Origin: Gordonia westfalica
GTDB taxonomy: Bacteria; Actinomycetota; Actinomycetes; Mycobacteriales; Mycobacteriaceae
Direction of reading: 5' to 3'
Assembly: GCF_900105725.1 (NCBI RefSeq)
Contig: NZ_FNLM01000034.1
Location: 4,442,950-4,506,949 of the forward strand
Length of the DNA: 64,000 nt
Shown here: piece by piece, positions 11,932-20,434 of the stretch
Numbering within the stretch: position 1 is the first letter of the stretch
Layout: each line of letters starts with the position of its first letter
Program-made: the position numbers and the translations under genes
Notes under the pieces: model-generated
Databases searched by the model: none
Told to the model about the DNA's origin: nothing
The model's input: only the letters and a program-made list of their open reading frames with translations

Positions 11932-12686
11932 TCGGGCCCGCCCTCGCTGCCGTCGACGCCGAACGCATCAAACTGACCAGCACCCGGACCCCGTACTGGT
12001 GCCTGGCGATGGTGGTCGTGTTCGGTGTGGGTGTTGCCGTGCTGCTCGGTTGGCTGCTGTCCGGTGGTTACGCCGATCGTGCGTCGGTCGACACGCGGAC
12101 GATCGACTACCTGGTCGGCGTGAATCAATTTGGCGTCGCGATCTTCGCGATCATGGCCGTCCTGGGTATCACCACCGAGTACCGGTTCGGCACCATCCGC
12201 TCCTCCTTCGCGGCGGTTCCCCGCCGGCCGCTGGTGATCATCGCGAAGACCGTGGTGTTCGGCGGGCTCACCTTCGTGGTGGCCGCGATCGTGAGTCTGG
12301 TCGGGGTGGGCCTGGGTCAGGCGCTCACCGGCAACGGCATCGCGCTCGGGGGACCGGACACCGTACGACAGCTCTGGGGCACGCCGGTTTTCGCGACCCT
12401 GTGTGCGTTGATCGGGCTGTCGGTGGGTGCTCTCGTCCGGCATTCCGCCGGGGCGGTGGCGATCGTGCTGGGCTGGATGTTCGCGTTCGAACGCATCCTC
12501 TCGGTGCTCCCGCGCATCGGAGAGGACATCACGCCGTTCCTGCCGTTCCTCAACGGCTGGAACTTCTTGTCCGGTGGGTCCGACACCTTTCACTGGAATG
12601 CGTACGGCTCGTTGGGATACTTCGCAGTGGTAACCGTAATCCTGCTGGCGGTCGCGATTTTCGTCACCAGTGCCCGGGATGCGTAG
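11928..12686 (+). CDS. ABC-2 type permease
   Basis: 252-residue membrane partner of the preceding ATPase, with six predicted membrane segments. Examples are LAMVVVFGVGVAVLLGWLL near 25, GVAIFAIMAVLGI near 73, LTFVVAAIVSLVGVGLG, ALIGLSVGALV, AVAIVLGWMFAF and a final YFAVVTVILLAVAIFVTSA. The EYRFGTIRSSFAAVPRR loop after the second segment is characteristic of ABC-2 exporters. ATG 11928 overlaps the ATPase stop. Together they form a two-gene exporter. Confidence 0.88.
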   Translation: MIGPALAAVDAERIKLTSTRTPYWCLAMVVVFGVGVAVLLGWLLSGGYADRASVDTRTIDYLVGVNQFGVAIFAIMAVLGITTEYRFGTIRSSFAAVPRRPLVIIAKTVVFGGLTFVVAAIVSLVGVGLGQALTGNGIALGGPDTVRQLWGTPVFATLCALIGLSVGALVRHSAGAVAIVLGWMFAFERILSVLPRIGEDITPFLPFLNGWNFLSGGSDTFHWNAYGSLGYFAVVTVILLAVAIFVTSARDA

Positions 12687-12732
12687 TTCGCGGACTCGGG
12701 GGAAAGACCCGTCCTCCATATGGACGGCAGGA

Positions 12733-12762
12733 ATGTGACATTGCGAGTCTTGATGCCACATC
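12733..12762. promoter_or_regulatory. Near-perfect inverted repeat upstream of the LuxR-family gene
   Basis: ATGTGACAT and ATGCCACAT (8 of 9 positions pair) flank an 11-nt spacer, 54 nt before the regulator start. Nearby is the perfect palindrome TCCATATGGA at 12715-12724. A TAAAAT box at 12802-12807 could be the -10 element. Candidate operator, possibly autoregulatory. Confidence 0.4.
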
Positions 12763-12815
12763 TATGATCGTTCGGGCAGCCCGCGGAGCGTCGGTGCGGA
12801 CTAAAATTTCCTGTC

Positions 12816-15455
12816 ATGTCCACCAATTGGCCGCTGGTCGAGCGTGAGCGTGAGTTCCGCACGATCCTCGCTGCGCTCAGCGGCAAGACGAACGGATGCG
12901 GCGTCGTGCTCACCGGTGATTCGGGGGTGGGCAAGACGACCCTGGCGCGGCACGTCACCGCCGAACTGCCGACCGGCGTGCGCTGGGTCGCCGGTACCGA
13001 GTCGGCGCGGTCGATTCCGCTCGGCGTCTTCGCCCATCTCGTCGGTCCGGCGACGTCGAGCGATCCGGTTACCTACCTGGCGGCGGCCCGCGAATCGCTG
13101 CTGTCCGACGGCGATGTCGTCATCGGCGTCGACGACGCGCACCTGCTCGACGAGTTGTCCGCGACGCTGCTGCACCAGCTCGCCATCGATCGTGCGGTGC
13201 ACATCGTGGCGACCGTCCGCAGCGGCGAAACGGTACCGGATGCCGTGACGTCGTTGTGGAAGGACAACCATCTCACACGTATCACGTTGTCCCCGTTCAC
13301 CAAACAGCAGAGCGTCGAACTGATCGAATCGGTTCTCGGCGGGCAGCTCGAGGAACATTCGGCGTCTCAGATGTGGGAGGCGTCCGGCGGCAACGCACTG
13401 TTCCTGAGACACCTCGTGGACGGCGCCCGACAGGCGAACACACTGCGGCAGGTCAACGGGGTCTGGCAACTGCGCGGCCGCGCGGCGATCACCTCCGAAC
13501 TCGCCTCGCTGCTCGAGGGGCGGATCGAACAACTCGACGCCTCGGTCCTCAACGCCCTCAAGTATCTGAGTCTGTGCGAACCGCTCGACATAGACGTACT
13601 GGCCGAACTCGCCGGCGAGGAGGCGGTGGAGGAGGCCGAGATCGCCGGCCTCGTCCGGATCACGCGTGACGGCCGCACCCTGAATGTCGCCTTCCACCAC
13701 CCGTTGTTCGGCGAGGTGATCCGCCGCCGACTCGGTCTCGTCTCGTCGCGGAGGTTGCGCGGCAACCTCGTGGAAGCGCTGAAGTCGCGTCCGACCAGCA
13801 CACCCGCCCAGCGGATCCGGCTCGCCGACCTCGCCATCGAGAGCGACGTCGAGATCGACCTGGCACTGGTCAGCAGTGCGGCACACGATGCGCTCGAGCT
13901 CGCGCAGACCTCGCTGGGGGAGCGTTTCGCGCGGGCGGCGCTCGAGGAGGGGGCCGGACTCGAGGTGGCCGAGCTCCTCGCACGTGCACGGATGTGGCAG
14001 GGCCACCCGGACGAGGCCGAGGAGATCCTGTCTCGTTTCTCCCCGGACGATCTCGACGAGGGGCAGCTCCTGCTGTGGGGCTGCCTGTTCATCGGCAATG
14101 CGTTCTGGGCACTCGGCGATGCGGACCGGGCCGATGAACTCCTGCACATGCTGCGGGAGAGGGTCACCGCGCCCCACCTCGTTCCGGTGGTTTCCGCGAC
14201 CGCGTCGGCGTGCGCGCTGTTCGAGAATCGTATCGGTGACGCGATCTCGCTGTCGGACAGCGTCTTCGCCGAGAAATGGCAGCTTCCGTGGGCGATCGAA
14301 TGGGCTGTGTTCGGCGGCGGGCTCGCCCGAGCTGTCGCGGGGCGCGGCGACGAGGTCCGGAAGCTGGCAGCACATTGTCGCGAGGTCGAGGTCGACGGCC
14401 TGCTCCGCTTCCCGACCGGGTTCGGCGAGATTCTCGCACTCACGCTGACGGGACGGCTCGACGACGCGGATACGGCCACCAGACGGTTCGTGACCGCTGC
14501 GCAGACCGCGCAGTACCTGGGCTGGGCGCTGTCGGAGATCCTCGTCGCCGCAGTGGAACTCTCGCGCGGGGCATGCGCGTCGGTGACCCGGCGGATGGAG
14601 CAGACGCTCGCGATCCTGGACAGCGGCAAGTTCTCCGAGTCGTGGAACTTCCCCGCGCACATCTTCCTGATCCAGGCGCTGAGTGCGCTCGGTCAGGCCG
14701 ACCGTGCCGCCGAGGTCCTCGAGAAGGCCCGCGCGCGGTACGGCAAGCACGTGGCGGTCTTCGGTCCGATGCTCGCCATCGCCGAGGCCTGGCAGTCGGC
14801 GGCCACCGGAACCATCACTCCGGCCGTCGCGCTGCTCCACCGGACCGCCTCGGAGGCACGGGAATCAGGGCAACTCGCGATCGAGGCGGAGGCCCTGCAC
14901 TCCGCGGCCCGGTTCGGTGACACCACCGCGGCCGACCGTCTCGCCGAACTCGCGGGACTCGTCGACGGTCCGTTGGCCCCGCTCTACGCGCGGCACGCCG
15001 GTGCGCTCGCCGCCGGCGACGCCGTCGAACTCGACTTGTGCTCAGCCGATTTCGAGGCACTGGGGGTGCGGCTGTCGGCGGCCGACGCCGCGGCACAGGC
15101 GAGTGTCCTGCACGATTCGGCGGGCAGCCGGTCGGCGACCGTGGCCTCGGCGGCGGTGGCCAATCGCCTCGCCTCGGAATGCGGCGGTTTGCGCACGCCC
15201 GCGTTGATCGCTGCGGCACAACCGCTCCCGCTGACCTCCCGCGAGCGGGAGATCGCCAATCTCGTCGCAGCAGGACTGTCCAACAAGGAGATCGCGCAGC
15301 GACTCACGGTCTCGGTGCGCACCGTCGAGGGCCACATCTATCGTGCGTCCACCAAGCTGGACGTCACCGATCGTGAGGGAATCGCCAAGCTGCTGCTCAA
15401 GGACGGTGATCGCGATCCAGACAGGCGATCACCTCATCGTCGTCGACCTGACTGA
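12816..15455 (+). CDS. LuxR-family ATP-binding transcriptional regulator (LAL/MalT-like)
   Basis: Large 879-residue regulator. The N-terminal STAND-type ATPase has Walker A GDSGVGKTTL near residue 35 and Walker B VVIGVDDAHLLD near 105. The middle 400 residues are helical, TPR-like repeats. The last 70 residues are a LuxR/NarL helix-turn-helix (LTSREREIANLVAAGLSNKEIAQRL split over residues 805-830, then VRTVEGHIYRASTKL). ATG 12816 lacks a ribosome-binding sequence but sits 8 nt after TAAAAT, fitting a leaderless mRNA. The basic 17-residue tail after KLLLKDG overlaps the convergent phosphoribosyltransferase gene by 59 nt. A missing base there could have removed a natural stop (one extra C would end the protein as KDR). 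Confidence 0.9.
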   Translation: MSTNWPLVEREREFRTILAALSGKTNGCGVVLTGDSGVGKTTLARHVTAELPTGVRWVAGTESARSIPLGVFAHLVGPATSSDPVTYLAAARESLLSDGDVVIGVDDAHLLDELSATLLHQLAIDRAVHIVATVRSGETVPDAVTSLWKDNHLTRITLSPFTKQQSVELIESVLGGQLEEHSASQMWEASGGNALFLRHLVDGARQANTLRQVNGVWQLRGRAAITSELASLLEGRIEQLDASVLNALKYLSLCEPLDIDVLAELAGEEAVEEAEIAGLVRITRDGRTLNVAFHHPLFGEVIRRRLGLVSSRRLRGNLVEALKSRPTSTPAQRIRLADLAIESDVEIDLALVSSAAHDALELAQTSLGERFARAALEEGAGLEVAELLARARMWQGHPDEAEEILSRFSPDDLDEGQLLLWGCLFIGNAFWALGDADRADELLHMLRERVTAPHLVPVVSATASACALFENRIGDAISLSDSVFAEKWQLPWAIEWAVFGGGLARAVAGRGDEVRKLAAHCREVEVDGLLRFPTGFGEILALTLTGRLDDADTATRRFVTAAQTAQYLGWALSEILVAAVELSRGACASVTRRMEQTLAILDSGKFSESWNFPAHIFLIQALSALGQADRAAEVLEKARARYGKHVAVFGPMLAIAEAWQSAATGTITPAVALLHRTASEARESGQLAIEAEALHSAARFGDTTAADRLAELAGLVDGPLAPLYARHAGALAAGDAVELDLCSADFEALGVRLSAADAAAQASVLHDSAGSRSATVASAAVANRLASECGGLRTPALIAAAQPLPLTSREREIANLVAAGLSNKEIAQRLTVSVRTVEGHIYRASTKLDVTDREGIAKLLLKDGDRDPDRRSPHRRRPD

Positions 15456-16065
15456 AGTCCTCGTAGGAGAGTCCGACCGCCTCGAAGGGTTCGGGCGTGG
15501 TGAGTACGACGACCTCGTCGACGCCGCGATCGATGAGACGTCCGATGCAATCCGACGGTGCCGTCGGAACGGCCACGATCAGTCGCGACGCACCGGCCGC
15601 ATCCACCGCGTCGATGGCCACCGCCATCGTGGAGCCGGTGGCGAGTCCGTCGTCGACGAGCACCACGACCCGGTCGTCGATCTCGATGCGTGGCCGGCCG
15701 CCGCGATACATCGCCTCGCGGTCGTGCAGGATGCGGCGTTCGCGGCCGGCGACCGCGTCGAACTCGGCACGCGAGACCCCGAGCCGGCGGGGAATGTCGT
15801 CGTTGACCACCAGATGGCCGGCGGTGAGGGCGCCCATCGCGAACTCCGGATGCCCGGGTGCGCCGATCTTGCGCACGACGAGGGCGTCGAGATCGCCACC
15901 CGTCGCATCGGCGACCTCGCGTGCCACGGGCACACCGCCGCGGGCCAGGCCGATCACCACCGGCTTCGCCGTGCGGGTGTCGGGTCGGGCCCGCAGCACC
16001 TCGGCCACCCGCGTGCCCAGGGCGCGCCCCGCCGCCACCCGGTCGGAGAAGACGCGCCCGGACAT
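15397..16065 (-). CDS. Phosphoribosyltransferase family protein
   Basis: 222-residue type I phosphoribosyltransferase fold. The PRPP-binding motif VVVLVDDGLATGSTM is at about residues 132-146. VVIGLARGGVPVAREVA near residue 37 and VVRKIGAPGHPEFAMGAL near 63 are typical of the group of predicted PRTases seen beside dienelactone-hydrolase genes. The substrate base is not known. It is first upstream of nothing on its 3' side and last in a same-strand group with the SnoaL-like and SCO6745-like genes (9-nt gap to the former). The 3' end overlaps the LuxR-type gene. Confidence 0.85.
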   Translation of the reverse strand: MSGRVFSDRVAAGRALGTRVAEVLRARPDTRTAKPVVIGLARGGVPVAREVADATGGDLDALVVRKIGAPGHPEFAMGALTAGHLVVNDDIPRRLGVSRAEFDAVAGRERRILHDREAMYRGGRPRIEIDDRVVVLVDDGLATGSTMAVAIDAVDAAGASRLIVAVPTAPSDCIGRLIDRGVDEVVVLTTPEPFEAVGLSYEDFSQVDDDEVIACLDRDHRP

Positions 16066-16074
16066 GTCATGGCC

Positions 16075-16536
16075 TCAGATGCGCACCGCGGGGCCGACCT
16101 TGAGCGCGAAGCTCGGCAGGTCGGCCAGCCCGAGGCTGGCCTCGTAGGTGCGGTCGTAGCCGGTGGAGCTGATGCGCCAGCCGTCCTCGGTCCGGCGGTA
16201 GGTGTCGTCGTAGAAGGCGGCGCCGATCAGCATGAACGAGAACTCGGCGACGATCACCCGGTCCTGCAGATACCAGCGACCGCGGGCGGTGTCGCCGGAG
16301 ATCTCGATCTCGGGGTGGGTGACACGATGTTCGGTGATGACCGCCGGACCGACGTTGGCCTCCATGTACCCGACGAGCTCGTCCCGGTTCCCGAAGGACA
16401 GGCTCTCGCCGTAGTTGCCGGTCGCGTCCTCGGTGAGCGTCGAAGCGAAGGTCGTCCAGTCCTTGGTGTCCAGTGCCCTCAGGTACCGGTACTTGAGGTT
16501 CTCGATCTCGCGGACGTCCCCGGTGCTGTTGCTCAT
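16075..16536 (-). CDS. SnoaL/nuclear-transport-factor-2-like protein
   Basis: 153-residue NTF2-fold protein with no catalytic signature beyond the fold. Characteristic segments are IENLKYRYLRALDTKDWTTFASTLTEDA at the start and EITEHRVTHPEIEISGDTARGRWYLQDRV in the middle. DDTYRRTEDGWRISSTGYDRTY closes the domain. Such proteins act as small hydrolases, isomerases or ligand binders. ATG 16536 overlaps the stop of the upstream gene (ATGA), so the two are co-translated. Confidence 0.85.
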   Translation of the reverse strand: MSNSTGDVREIENLKYRYLRALDTKDWTTFASTLTEDATGNYGESLSFGNRDELVGYMEANVGPAVITEHRVTHPEIEISGDTARGRWYLQDRVIVAEFSFMLIGAAFYDDTYRRTEDGWRISSTGYDRTYEASLGLADLPSFALKVGPAVRI

Positions 16537-17399
16537 TTGCGCCTCGTTCCGGGCAGGACGCCGGCGTCGAGCACGGCCTTGACGATCGGGCGGGTCCGCT
16601 CGAGCAACTCGGTGGTCCCGGCCCACAGGGATTCACCCGCGGCGTCGGTGGTCGCCTCGATGTCGTCGTACACCGCGGCACCCTGCGCCGTGAGCCGATG
16701 GCCGTCGTCGACCCGTTCGGCCAGGCCGGCCTCGACCAGACGGTCGACGCTGTCCTCCCAATCCTGTTCGGAGTAGCCGCGCGTGAGGAGCACGACGCGC
16801 TTGCCCATGACCCGGCGCTTGACCGTCGGATCGGGGAGCTGGGCCTCGTGAAAGACGGCCGCGTCGAAACCGTTCAGCCCGTGGAGGACGAGGGCCGCGA
16901 TGTGGTTGTCGCCCCGCCATTCCCGCAGTACCGCGGTCGCCTGCCACAGCCGTAGGCGTGGTGTGTCGGGGATCGGCGCCGACGCCCACGCGGCCGCCAG
17001 CGGACGACCGCCGAGTGGCAGGCCGGCGGCGAGTTCGGTGTATTCCGAGGCGAGTTCGTCGAGAAGGGCGTCGTCGGCGGAGTCGCCGAGGATCTCACGC
17101 AGCGAGTCGTCGAGCATCGCGTGACGGCGTTCGTGGATGCGGTCGAGCCCGGCGCCGACCGCGGCGCTCCAGGACTTGGCGATCAGGTCGGGGTTGAAGT
17201 TGTAGAAGGTGGCGGCGACGACCGATGGGGCACAGGGGCCGAAGGGTGCTCCGCGAGCCCCGACGTAGAAGCCGTGGCCGTCGAGACCGGTGTCCTCCTG
17301 TGCCCGGCCGAGCCCCGGGTTGAAGTAGGCGAGAACGTGGAACGGTTCGAGGGTCTCGTAGGCGAGGCGGGCGTGCGACTCCGTCGCGGTGGGCGTCAT
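16533..17399 (-). CDS. SCO6745-family protein of unknown function
   Basis: 288-residue cytosolic protein that resembles the actinobacterial SCO6745 family. Marks are an N-terminal YETLEPFHVLAYFNP, a GFYVGARGAPFGPCAPSVVAATFYNFNP segment, and a C-terminal winged-helix-like half (LTRGYSEQDWEDSVDRLVEAGLAE, then LTAQGAAVYDDIEATTD). The last part resembles MarR-type DNA-binding folds, though its role is unproven. ATG 17399 is preceded by GGTGGAG about 15 nt upstream; an in-frame start at 17438 is less likely. It is coupled to the SnoaL-like gene by a 4-nt overlap. Confidence 0.78.
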   Translation of the reverse strand: MTPTATESHARLAYETLEPFHVLAYFNPGLGRAQEDTGLDGHGFYVGARGAPFGPCAPSVVAATFYNFNPDLIAKSWSAAVGAGLDRIHERRHAMLDDSLREILGDSADDALLDELASEYTELAAGLPLGGRPLAAAWASAPIPDTPRLRLWQATAVLREWRGDNHIAALVLHGLNGFDAAVFHEAQLPDPTVKRRVMGKRVVLLTRGYSEQDWEDSVDRLVEAGLAERVDDGHRLTAQGAAVYDDIEATTDAAGESLWAGTTELLERTRPIVKAVLDAGVLPGTRRK

Positions 17400-17459
17400 C
17401 AACCCACTTTCTCCACCGGTGGAACAGGTGTCAACCACCTGTCGGGGACGACCCGGCGA

Positions 17460-18548
17460 TCAGGTGTGCCGCGAGTCCCGACTCCCGACTGGACGATCGT
17501 CGGAGTCGGTGTCGCCCACATCCGGTTCGGCGATGTCGGTGCGTGTTTCGGGTCCGAAGTCCTCGCGGCGGAGATCTTCTTCGAACGCCTCGGCTTCGAA
17601 CTCGTCCTCGGGTTCCTCGCGTCCGCGGCGCCAGCCGCCCTTCATCGGCGGTGCCTCGCCGAGGTGGTCGGGATCGACCGAGCCGTACCAGGCCACCAGC
17701 ACCGCGCCGATGACCGCGCCGACGAATCCGAGGATGGCCAGCCAGCCGAGTCCCGGCTTGGCCGTGTCCTCGAGGAACACGACACCGACGAGGCTCGGTC
17801 CGGCGGTCTCGCCGACCACCAGCACGGCGGTCACCCCGTTGACCGCGCCCAGTTGCAGGGCGACGGTCTGGACGTAGAAGCCGACCGCGCCTGCCGCGGC
17901 GATGGTCCAGGCCGCCGGGTCGGTCAGGAGGGCTACGGGATCGAACGGTGCGACGCCGTCGAGAATGCGGACGGCGATGGCGATGATGCCGAACAGCAGA
18001 CCGGCCGCGGCGCCGCCGACGATGGCGCCCGCTGCCGAACCGAGGTTGTAGACGCCGACGAGCGCGAAGGCACACAGCGCGAGGGTGGCGAGGAACAGGC
18101 CCCAGTGGAAGCCGACCTCTTCGCCGCCGCCGGTGTGGTGCGACGACGAGACGCCGAGTAGGCACAGCGACATCACGACGAGCCAGATGGCGACCCATTC
18201 GCGGGTGTGCAGGGCGATGTTGAGGATGATCGTCCCGAGGAGAGCCGTGACGACGAGGTTCGCCGAGACGATGGTCTGCGACAGGAAGAGCGGGAGGAAC
18301 CGCGCGGCCAAGGCCCCGCCGGCGAATCCGAAGACGACCATCGTGGTGCCGAGAATGAAGGCGGGGTCGACGAAGGTGGACATCGTCGAGGAGATGGTGG
18401 GTGCGCCGGTCTCGGTGGTGATGCCCTTGCCCTCTGCGGCGGCGGTCTCGGCCACGCGGCGAGCGCCGAGCGCGCGGAGGACCGTCGACATCCCGTAGGC
18501 GACGGCGGCAAGGCATGCGGCGATGACGCCGACCACGAACAGTTGCAT
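17460..18548 (-). CDS. DMT-family membrane transporter
   Basis: 362-residue integral membrane protein of the drug/metabolite transporter (EamA/NIPA-like) superfamily with about nine to ten membrane segments. It begins MQLFVVGVIAACLAAVAYGMS. Further segments are ILGTTMVVFGFAGGALAA, LVVTALLGTIIL, GLFLATLALCAFALVGVYN, AIVGGAAAGLLFGIIAIAV, and LGWLAILGFVGAVIGAVLVAW. A cytosolic acidic tail of about 75 residues (EEPEDEFEAEAFEEDL) ends the protein. ATG 18548 is preceded on its strand by GGAGG. Substrate unknown. Confidence 0.85.
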   Translation of the reverse strand: MQLFVVGVIAACLAAVAYGMSTVLRALGARRVAETAAAEGKGITTETGAPTISSTMSTFVDPAFILGTTMVVFGFAGGALAARFLPLFLSQTIVSANLVVTALLGTIILNIALHTREWVAIWLVVMSLCLLGVSSSHHTGGGEEVGFHWGLFLATLALCAFALVGVYNLGSAAGAIVGGAAAGLLFGIIAIAVRILDGVAPFDPVALLTDPAAWTIAAAGAVGFYVQTVALQLGAVNGVTAVLVVGETAGPSLVGVVFLEDTAKPGLGWLAILGFVGAVIGAVLVAWYGSVDPDHLGEAPPMKGGWRRGREEPEDEFEAEAFEEDLRREDFGPETRTDIAEPDVGDTDSDDRPVGSRDSRHT

Positions 18549-18781
18549 GCCTCCTCCAACCCGGCCCGGATCATCCCGTTTCGGGGACGTCCCGGTCCGC
18601 AGTGCCGCCCCCACCACCCACACATCGCATTCACGACCGCTACAACACCGATCGAGCGCAAACTAACAGGACGAACCGACAGACCGGTACCGAATATTCC
18701 CTCGGTGTCCGATTTCATTCAACACCGCGCGGGCACCGATGACGCGCATCCGGGTCCCCCGGTACCCCTAGACTCTGTCGG

Positions 18782-19966
18782 GTGGACAGCGCCGGACGAG
18801 CACATGTACTGATCACCTTCGGTCGGTCGTTCCTCTCTTTGGAACTCGCACGACTCATGGCGGCGGGTGGTCACCGGGTGACGACCGTCGATTCGATACC
18901 CGTCGCGATCAGCAGATTCTCCAATGGGGTCAGCGGATTCCACCGTGTTCCGCCGCCGAAGTTCGAACCGCTCGAATACTGTCGTGCACTTGCACGCATC
19001 GTCGAGGAGAACGACGTCGACATGGTGATCCCGGTCCATGAGGAGACCGACATCATCGCGATGCTCGCGGAATTGTTCCCGCCGAGATGCCGGCTCTTCC
19101 TCTCCGATTTCGACATCGAGAACCGGCTGCACCACAAGTACGAATTCCAGGAACTGCTCGTCGAACTCGGAATCCCGACGCGCAAATTCGCGCGGGTCGC
19201 CGGACCCGAGGACGCCGGATCACTGGATTTCGACAAGCCCTTCGCACTCAAACGGAGTTACTCACGCGGCTCGCAGAAGGTGCACAAAGTGCAGCCGGGA
19301 GATCCGCTGACCTGGCTCGAGCACGACGAGCAGAACCCGTGGGTCGCCCAGGAATGGATCTCCGGCGACAAATACTGCACCTATTCGGTGTGTCACGAGG
19401 GCCGGATCTACGCGCACGCCACCTACCCGGTCGACTACGCCATCGACGGCAGCTCGTGCCTCAACTTCCGGTCGGTCGACCACCCGCGCATCCAGGCGTG
19501 GGTCGCCGACATCGTCGAGCGGGTCAACTTCACCGGGCAGATCGGTTTCGACTTCATCGAGGACGGGCCGGACAAGGACCTGTTCTGCATCGAGTGCAAT
19601 CCCCGCGCGACGAGCGGGATCATGATGTTCTCGCCGGGCGACGGCGTGGACCGCGCCTTCCTCGGCACCTCCGATCCCGACACCGAGATCATCGCTCCCG
19701 CACCCGATGTCGACCGGATGATCGGTCTGGGGATGATGCTCTACGGCTGGCGCGCGCCGTCCCGCAACGGCAGGTCCTTCCGCCAGTTCGTCCGCGACTT
19801 CCGCGGGGCGTCGGATGTGATCACCCGGCCCGGCGACCAGAAGCCCGCGGTGATGCTGCCCTTCGCCTATGCGGGCATCCTCCGCAGCTGTGTGAAGTAC
19901 CGCGTCGGCCTGGCCGAGGGGTTCATGCACGACCACGAGTGGGACGGCCTGCGCATCAGCCTCTGA
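18782..19966 (+). CDS. ATP-grasp domain protein
   Basis: 394-residue ATP-grasp enzyme, which would ligate a carboxylate to an amine or similar group via an acyl phosphate. The N-terminal pre-ATP-grasp fold starts VLITFGRSFLSLELARLMAAGG. The ATP-binding part includes PFALKRSYSRGSQKV and VAQEWISGDKYCTYSV, and the metal-binding residues lie in IGFDFIE and the IECNPRATSG motif. A conserved tail of about 100 residues is outside the core. GTG 18782 lies 8 nt after TAGACT, so the mRNA is probably leaderless. No peptide-synthesis partner is adjacent, so the product is unknown. Confidence 0.85.
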   Translation: MDSAGRAHVLITFGRSFLSLELARLMAAGGHRVTTVDSIPVAISRFSNGVSGFHRVPPPKFEPLEYCRALARIVEENDVDMVIPVHEETDIIAMLAELFPPRCRLFLSDFDIENRLHHKYEFQELLVELGIPTRKFARVAGPEDAGSLDFDKPFALKRSYSRGSQKVHKVQPGDPLTWLEHDEQNPWVAQEWISGDKYCTYSVCHEGRIYAHATYPVDYAIDGSSCLNFRSVDHPRIQAWVADIVERVNFTGQIGFDFIEDGPDKDLFCIECNPRATSGIMMFSPGDGVDRAFLGTSDPDTEIIAPAPDVDRMIGLGMMLYGWRAPSRNGRSFRQFVRDFRGASDVITRPGDQKPAVMLPFAYAGILRSCVKYRVGLAEGFMHDHEWDGLRISL

Positions 19967-19993
19967 GTGCGGTGCTCGGGCGGTCCGACCCGG

Positions 19994-20015
19994 GTGTCCC
20001 CCAGAAGTGGGACAC
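19994..20015 (+). terminator. Hairpin after the ATP-grasp gene
   Basis: GTGTCCC at 19994-20000 pairs perfectly with GGGACAC at 20009-20015 around an 8-nt loop, 28 nt after the stop codon. A short intrinsic-type terminator without a U-run. Confidence 0.5.
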
Positions 20016-20050
20016 GATCTCCCGCGCCGTCGGCGTAGACTCGAAACCTA

Positions 20051-20092
20051 GCACCACCTGCGGCGATGGGTCACGTGAGCAGGTCATGGTGC
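20051..20092 (+). promoter_or_regulatory. Structured leader before a small secreted protein
   Basis: GCACCACCTGC (20051-20061) pairs with GCAGG (20079-20083) and, after a TCA bulge, TGGTGC (20087-20092). A G-rich stretch and the ATG at 20121 follow. The fold does not match any riboswitch consensus I know. It could be an RNA switch, or a stem that shields the start region. Confidence 0.35.
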
Positions 20093-20120
20093 GGGGGAAA
20101 TGTGCTCGAGGGGGCTCATC

Positions 20121-20324
20121 ATGAACACGTCCAAGATCGCTCGTCGTCTGACCGTCGGAGCCGCGACGATCGCCGCCGCAGGTGCACTCGGGACCGCCGG
20201 TGCGCCGATGGCACCGGCAGCGCCCGCGACCGCGCCGCCGGTTCAGGCGCAACCGGTGGTGGGGTCCGTGGCGTTGTGCTTCGGTGTCCCGCTGGGGTCG
20301 CTGTCGTTCAGCATCTGCATCTGA
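20121..20324 (+). CDS. Small secreted protein
   Basis: 67-residue product. A Sec-type signal peptide occupies residues 1 to about 32: a basic start (MNTSKIARRL), the hydrophobic TVGAATIAAAGALG, then an alanine/proline-rich cleavage region APAAP. The mature part is about 30 residues, proline-rich then hydrophobic (VGSVALCFGVPLGSLSFSICI) with two cysteines that could form a disulfide. I do not recognise the family. The start codon follows GGGGGCTCATC, a weak ribosome-binding context. It stands alone between two terminator-like hairpins. Confidence 0.65.
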   Translation: MNTSKIARRLTVGAATIAAAGALGTAGAPMAPAAPATAPPVQAQPVVGSVALCFGVPLGSLSFSICI

Positions 20325-20341
20325 CGACACGACAACTCACG

Positions 20342-20363
20342 CCCGGGACCGTTGGTGTCCGGG
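20342..20363 (+). terminator. Hairpin after the small secreted protein gene
   Basis: CCCGGGAC at 20342-20349 pairs with GTCCGGGG at 20356-20363 with a one-base bulge and a 6-nt loop, 17 nt after the stop codon. Confidence 0.5.
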
Positions 20364-20434
20364 GCGGGACAATTACGTGCCGCTGACGCGGGGAAGCCCT
20401 GCTCGGACAGTCGTACCGCACGTACGATTCTCCG

